In this document: positions 28,577 to 33,396 of the stretch, one piece after another
How the letters are laid out: each line of letters starts with the position of its first letter
Numbering within the stretch: the stretch's first letter is position 1
Notes under the pieces: generated by a model
Told to the model about the DNA's origin: nothing
Seen by the model: the letters and a program-made list of their open reading frames with translations, nothing else
The model's database searches: none
Assembly: GCA_003151655.1 (NCBI GenBank)
Contig: PLYB01000116.1
Span: forward strand, 1 to 33,396
Origin: Gallionellaceae bacterium
GTDB lineage: Bacteria; Pseudomonadota; Gammaproteobacteria; Burkholderiales; Gallionellaceae
Reading direction: 5' to 3'
Length of the DNA: 33,396 bases
Made by a program: the position numbers and the translations under genes

Positions 28577-28607
28577 CAAACGGAACCGTAGTCATCTACA
28601 GAAAAGC

Positions 28608-29882
<1,275 letters not shown>

Positions 29883-29909
29883 TTAATCGTCAGTTATCAC
29901 ACCCTAAAC

Positions 29910-29930
29910 TAACGACTAACGACTAACGAC
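29910..29930. repeat. Tandem heptamer (TAACGAC)x3 with inverted AGTCGTTA at 29878
   Basis: actaacgactaacgactaacgac downstream of ...ggtagtcgttaatcg; in the murA-mlaB gap. Confidence 0.75.
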
Positions 29931-29964
29931 TATTCGGCATCCCCCGTTGGACGCAGTGAGTGCA

Positions 29965-30258
29965 TCAGGCCTCCACGGGCAATGCCAATAACTCTGCAAC
30001 TCCATATAGATTCGCCAAACTGCGCAAATTATCGGGGACGTTAATGAATGATAGCTCCACATTTTTACGTTTCGCAGTGCGTAACCAAGTCAGCATCAAA
30101 CTCACGGCGGACGAGTCTACTGCAGCAACTTTAGCAAAGTCGATAACGCAGTCGCACATCCCTTCTTCCCATGGCAACCCTTTACCGAATAGCGCCGAAA
30201 TGGCTTCCATGGTCAAGCGACCCGATATTCGAATAACGTTTTCCCCAGCTTCGCTCAC
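29965..30258 (-). CDS. mlaB: STAS-domain protein MlaB
   Basis: 'CDCVIDFAKVAAVDSSAVSLMLTWLRTA' STAS motif; overlaps mlaC. Confidence 0.9.
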   Translation of the reverse strand: MSEAGENVIRISGRLTMEAISALFGKGLPWEEGMCDCVIDFAKVAAVDSSAVSLMLTWLRTAKRKNVELSFINVPDNLRSLANLYGVAELLALPVEA

Positions 30259-30902
30259 TTGGCATCTGCCTTGTGTGCTGATGCTATAGCATTCTCGGCG
30301 GCATGATTTTTCTCCACCAGAAATTTAATTACGCCGTCAATTCCGGACTGATGGAGCGGTGCGCTAAATTGTCCGTTATACATTTCCAGTGCCACCCTTG
30401 GGCCTGCAACAGAAAAATCAACCACTTTCCACCCTGCCGAGGTCTTCTTTAAATCGTACTCCACCGGCACCGGCGCATCCCCGGAGGTCGTGATCAACGT
30501 TTTCACAGTCACTTGGTCGTCACCCTCGCCATAGTTGAGCGGCTCGAATTTCACAGTGACATTTTTACTCGCTCCAAACGCTTTTCCGATATATGAGCGC
30601 ACCAAAAGATTGCGAAATCCTTCCACCAGCATTTTCTTCTGCTCTGGTGTCGCGTCTTTCCATGTCTGACGATCTACTGTGCGCTTTGTCATCAAGGTAA
30701 AATCGAACAGCGGTAACACGCGTGTATTAACCAGCTCCTCTAATTGAGCCTTCTCCGACTTTCCCTGCTTTATCACGGCTAACACATCCAGTACGGCTGT
30801 TTTCACCATTACATCCGGTGCCACCGTTGTTTCCGCACGCGCCAACATGACAAAGCCCAACAAAGAAATTCCAACCACAGACGCAACAAATTGTTTCATC
30901 AT
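30255..30902 (-). CDS. mlaC: Phospholipid-binding protein MlaC
   Basis: Signal peptide; 'VLPLFDFTLMTKRTVDRQTWKDATPEQKKMLVEGFRNLLVRSY'. Confidence 0.95.
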   Translation of the reverse strand: MMKQFVASVVGISLLGFVMLARAETTVAPDVMVKTAVLDVLAVIKQGKSEKAQLEELVNTRVLPLFDFTLMTKRTVDRQTWKDATPEQKKMLVEGFRNLLVRSYIGKAFGASKNVTVKFEPLNYGEGDDQVTVKTLITTSGDAPVPVEYDLKKTSAGWKVVDFSVAGPRVALEMYNGQFSAPLHQSGIDGVIKFLVEKNHAAENAIASAHKADAK

Positions 30903-30916
30903 TTTCTCCGGATATT

Positions 30917-31378
30917 TTATTTTGTAGCTTCCGCTTTGCCGGCGACCACTTGACCAATCAAGTCTTCCAGCACCATCGCAGAACGTGATTGCTTGATGGC
31001 ATCACCATTTTTCAACATTTCATCATCTGCCCCCGGCTTCAACCCGATGTACTGCTCCCCCAACAATCCGGAAGTCAAAATACTTACCAGCGTATCTTTT
31101 GGAAATTGGTAACGTTTGTCGATGCTCATGGTCACTTCGGCCTCGTAACGTTCCGCGTTCAACTTAATCTCCGTTACTCGCCCGATTAGCACGCCCGCAC
31201 TTCTAACCGAAGCTGTCGTCTTGAGTCCGCCGATATTATTAAAGCTTGCCTTTAAAGAATACGTCTCGGAAGCATTGTAGGTACTCAGGTTACCCACCTT
31301 AAATGCCAATATTGCCAGCGCGACCACGCCCGCCACAACAAATGCGCCAACCCACAAATCCAATGTGGTTCGTTCCAT
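30917..31378 (-). CDS. mlaD: Outer membrane lipid asymmetry protein MlaD (MCE domain)
   Basis: 'DLWVGAFVVAGVVALAILAFKVGNL...SVRSAGVLIGRVTEIKL...LLGEQYIGLKPG'. Confidence 0.96.
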   Translation of the reverse strand: MERTTLDLWVGAFVVAGVVALAILAFKVGNLSTYNASETYSLKASFNNIGGLKTTASVRSAGVLIGRVTEIKLNAERYEAEVTMSIDKRYQFPKDTLVSILTSGLLGEQYIGLKPGADDEMLKNGDAIKQSRSAMVLEDLIGQVVAGKAEATK

Positions 31379-31379
31379 G

Positions 31380-32168
31380 TCAATTCCCCCGAAACATAAA
31401 TGCGGTCAAAACAACGTCCAACAACAAAATAACCAGTGACGATTGCACCACGGTGCGCGTGGTAGCTCTTGACACCCCCTCAGCGGTAGGGGGCGCATCA
31501 AATCCTTCGAACAATGAGATCACCGTAACCGCCACGCCAAACACAAAACTCTTAAACACGCCGTTCAATACGTCATGCTGAAAATCCACTGATGCCTGCA
31601 TCTGCGACCAGAACGAACCCTCATCAACACCGATATACACCACGCCAACCAGATATCCGCCAAATACCCCCATTGCTGAAAATATCATGGACAGTATCGG
31701 CATGGAGATCACCCCGGCCCAAAAACGCGGTGCCACCACGCGCGCAAGCGGACTCACCGCCATCATATCCATCGCGGCCAACTGTTCGGAAGCTTTCATC
31801 AAGCCGATCTCGGCCGTCATCGCCGAGCCTGCTCGCCCAGCGAACAACAAAGCTGCCAACACCGGACCTAACTCACGCAACAGACTCAGCGCGACTAGCG
31901 TTCCCAGAGCCGATTCAGAACCATATCTTTTCAGTATTTCATAGCCTTGTAATCCAAGCACAACGCCGACGAACAACCCCGCCACCAGAATGATAATCAG
32001 GGACATCACGCCGGTGAAGTATAGTTCCTTGACCGTTAAACGAAAACGCCGGAAACTGGATCCCGAGTTCCTCAATACCAGGACAAAAAAATGCGTGGCA
32101 AAGCCTATACGCCAAATCCCCTCGGTCACACGATGCCCGATATTTCTGACACTTTTTACGACAGGCAT
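31380..32168 (-). CDS. mlaE: Lipid asymmetry ABC transporter permease MlaE
   Basis: 'LRELGPVLAALLFAGRAGSAMTAEIGLMKASEQLAAMDMMAVSPL'. Confidence 0.97.
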   Translation of the reverse strand: MPVVKSVRNIGHRVTEGIWRIGFATHFFVLVLRNSGSSFRRFRLTVKELYFTGVMSLIIILVAGLFVGVVLGLQGYEILKRYGSESALGTLVALSLLRELGPVLAALLFAGRAGSAMTAEIGLMKASEQLAAMDMMAVSPLARVVAPRFWAGVISMPILSMIFSAMGVFGGYLVGVVYIGVDEGSFWSQMQASVDFQHDVLNGVFKSFVFGVAVTVISLFEGFDAPPTAEGVSRATTRTVVQSSLVILLLDVVLTAFMFRGN

Positions 32169-32971
32169 TAGATGCTTACCCCCAGATCCTGCATGTAGCT
32201 GCCACTTGGATAGTGGAAAGGCACCGGCCCATCTCTCTCACCGTGCACAAATTGGTGTACAAAAGGTTTATCCGAAGCTTGAATTTCTTCCGGAGTCCCT
32301 TCCGCAGCGATTACTCCATCGGCGATAAAATAAATATAGTCCACGAGCTTCATCGATTCCTGCACGTCGTGGGTCACCACCACCGAAGTGGCACCCAGTG
32401 CACTATTTAACCGGCGTATCGAATCTCCGACCACTGTGAGCGAAATCGGATCAAGTCCGGTAAATGGCTCATCATATAAAATCAGCATCGGATCCAGCGC
32501 CACCGTGCGCGCCAGCGCTACACGCCTCGCCATGCCTCCGGAAAGTTCGGATGGCATTAATGCATGCGTACCGCGCAAACCGACTGTTTGCAACTTCATC
32601 ATTACCAAATCGTGAATCATTTCTTCCGGCAGATCGGTGTGCTCGCGCATTTGAAAAGCCACATTGTCAAATACCGACATATCGGTGAACAGAGCGCCGA
32701 ACTGGAACAGTACACCCATCTTCCGGCGCATCGCATAAAGTTCCTGCTGATTCAACTCATGTATCACTTGACCATCAATTTTGACTTCGCCTCTGGTTGG
32801 GCGTAGCGCTCCACCGATCAATCGAAACAACGTTGACTTGCCGCAACCGCTCCCGCCCATAATGGCTATAACCTTCCCTTTATGGAAAGTCATATTAATA
32901 CCCTTCAGGATGGGACGACTGCCGTAGGCAAAATTAACGTCGCGAATTTCTACCAGCGGTTGCGAAGACAC
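32168..32971 (-). CDS. mlaF: Lipid asymmetry ABC transporter ATP-binding protein MlaF
   Basis: Walker A 'GGSGCGKST', signature 'LSGGMARRVALAR', Walker B 'LILYDEPFTGLDP'. Confidence 0.97.
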   Translation of the reverse strand: MSSQPLVEIRDVNFAYGSRPILKGINMTFHKGKVIAIMGGSGCGKSTLFRLIGGALRPTRGEVKIDGQVIHELNQQELYAMRRKMGVLFQFGALFTDMSVFDNVAFQMREHTDLPEEMIHDLVMMKLQTVGLRGTHALMPSELSGGMARRVALARTVALDPMLILYDEPFTGLDPISLTVVGDSIRRLNSALGATSVVVTHDVQESMKLVDYIYFIADGVIAAEGTPEEIQASDKPFVHQFVHGERDGPVPFHYPSGSYMQDLGVSI

Positions 32972-33373
32972 GAATAAACTTTCTTGCTCGTTTAGAGTGG
33001 GCGCATTCTAAACCACACCTCTACCACCTACAACTCTGCTTTACCAATATTTGCGCCCCCAAACGATCAGCTCATTAATTTGCCCGGCATCCATTTTTAT
33101 AACGTCGCCTAATTACTTGAACAAAGGTCGATTGCAAGCTATTCTGCGCACAATTGAACCTTGGCAGTTAAATACAGTTGAATATTTGGATAGTCGCGTG
33201 TCCGCCCCCTCTCTAAACTTGCCATCGATTGCTATTCGCTCATCTTTGTCTAATTGTGTCGAGTGCTTGCTGACAGATTCAATATAAATCCGTGTTGGCA
33301 TAAGGGGGCCTCTAAAAATGAATGTGGCATATTGTGCCTTGAGCAAGGCTGCAAAATATAAAAAGGGGAGCTG

Positions 33374-33396
33374 ATGTATCTCGAACATTTTGGCTT
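33374..33396 (+). CDS. 5' end of an ExeA/GspA/MshM-type AAA ATPase, truncated by the window edge
   Basis: ATG preceded by SD 'aaaaggggagctg', translating 'MYLEHFGL', the typical N-terminus of ExeA/MshM-like ATPases. Confidence 0.55.

Noticed and set aside
33113-33388. 91-aa minus ORF at the right edge
   Set aside because: Overlaps the SD/start of the better-supported plus-strand ExeA-like ORF; no SD or motif.

Overview
The window looks like a chromosomal segment from a betaproteobacterium, possibly Gallionellaceae or Nitrosomonadales-like (inference from gene content). The right end is conserved core: murA and the mla phospholipid-transport operon (mlaF-E-D-C-B, minus strand), plus the first codons of a plus-strand ExeA/MshM-like ATPase cut by the window edge. 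The rest is accessory or housekeeping. It includes a HigB/HigA-like toxin-antitoxin pair directly followed by a TOTE-type archaeo-eukaryotic-primase/SF2-helicase fusion (the best conflict-system candidate), BamE-like and Pal-like lipoproteins, WrbA plus alpha-glucan phosphorylase, a SagB-type tandem nitroreductase, a HiPIP, and an APH-like phosphotransferase. It also includes an HD-GYP and PAS-GGDEF-EAL pair, flagellin with a recognisable FliA promoter, and a CsgG/TolB-like coiled-coil protein paired with a candidate outer-membrane protein. Structures not explained by the ORF track include a duplicated 60-aa gene with a conserved upstream hairpin, a four-copy ATAGGACAAAC motif, a tyrosine-integrase C-terminal remnant, a solo IS256-like end, several strong palindromes and several unlisted small ORFs. 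All assignments come from reading the sequence and from memory of protein families; no searches were run.
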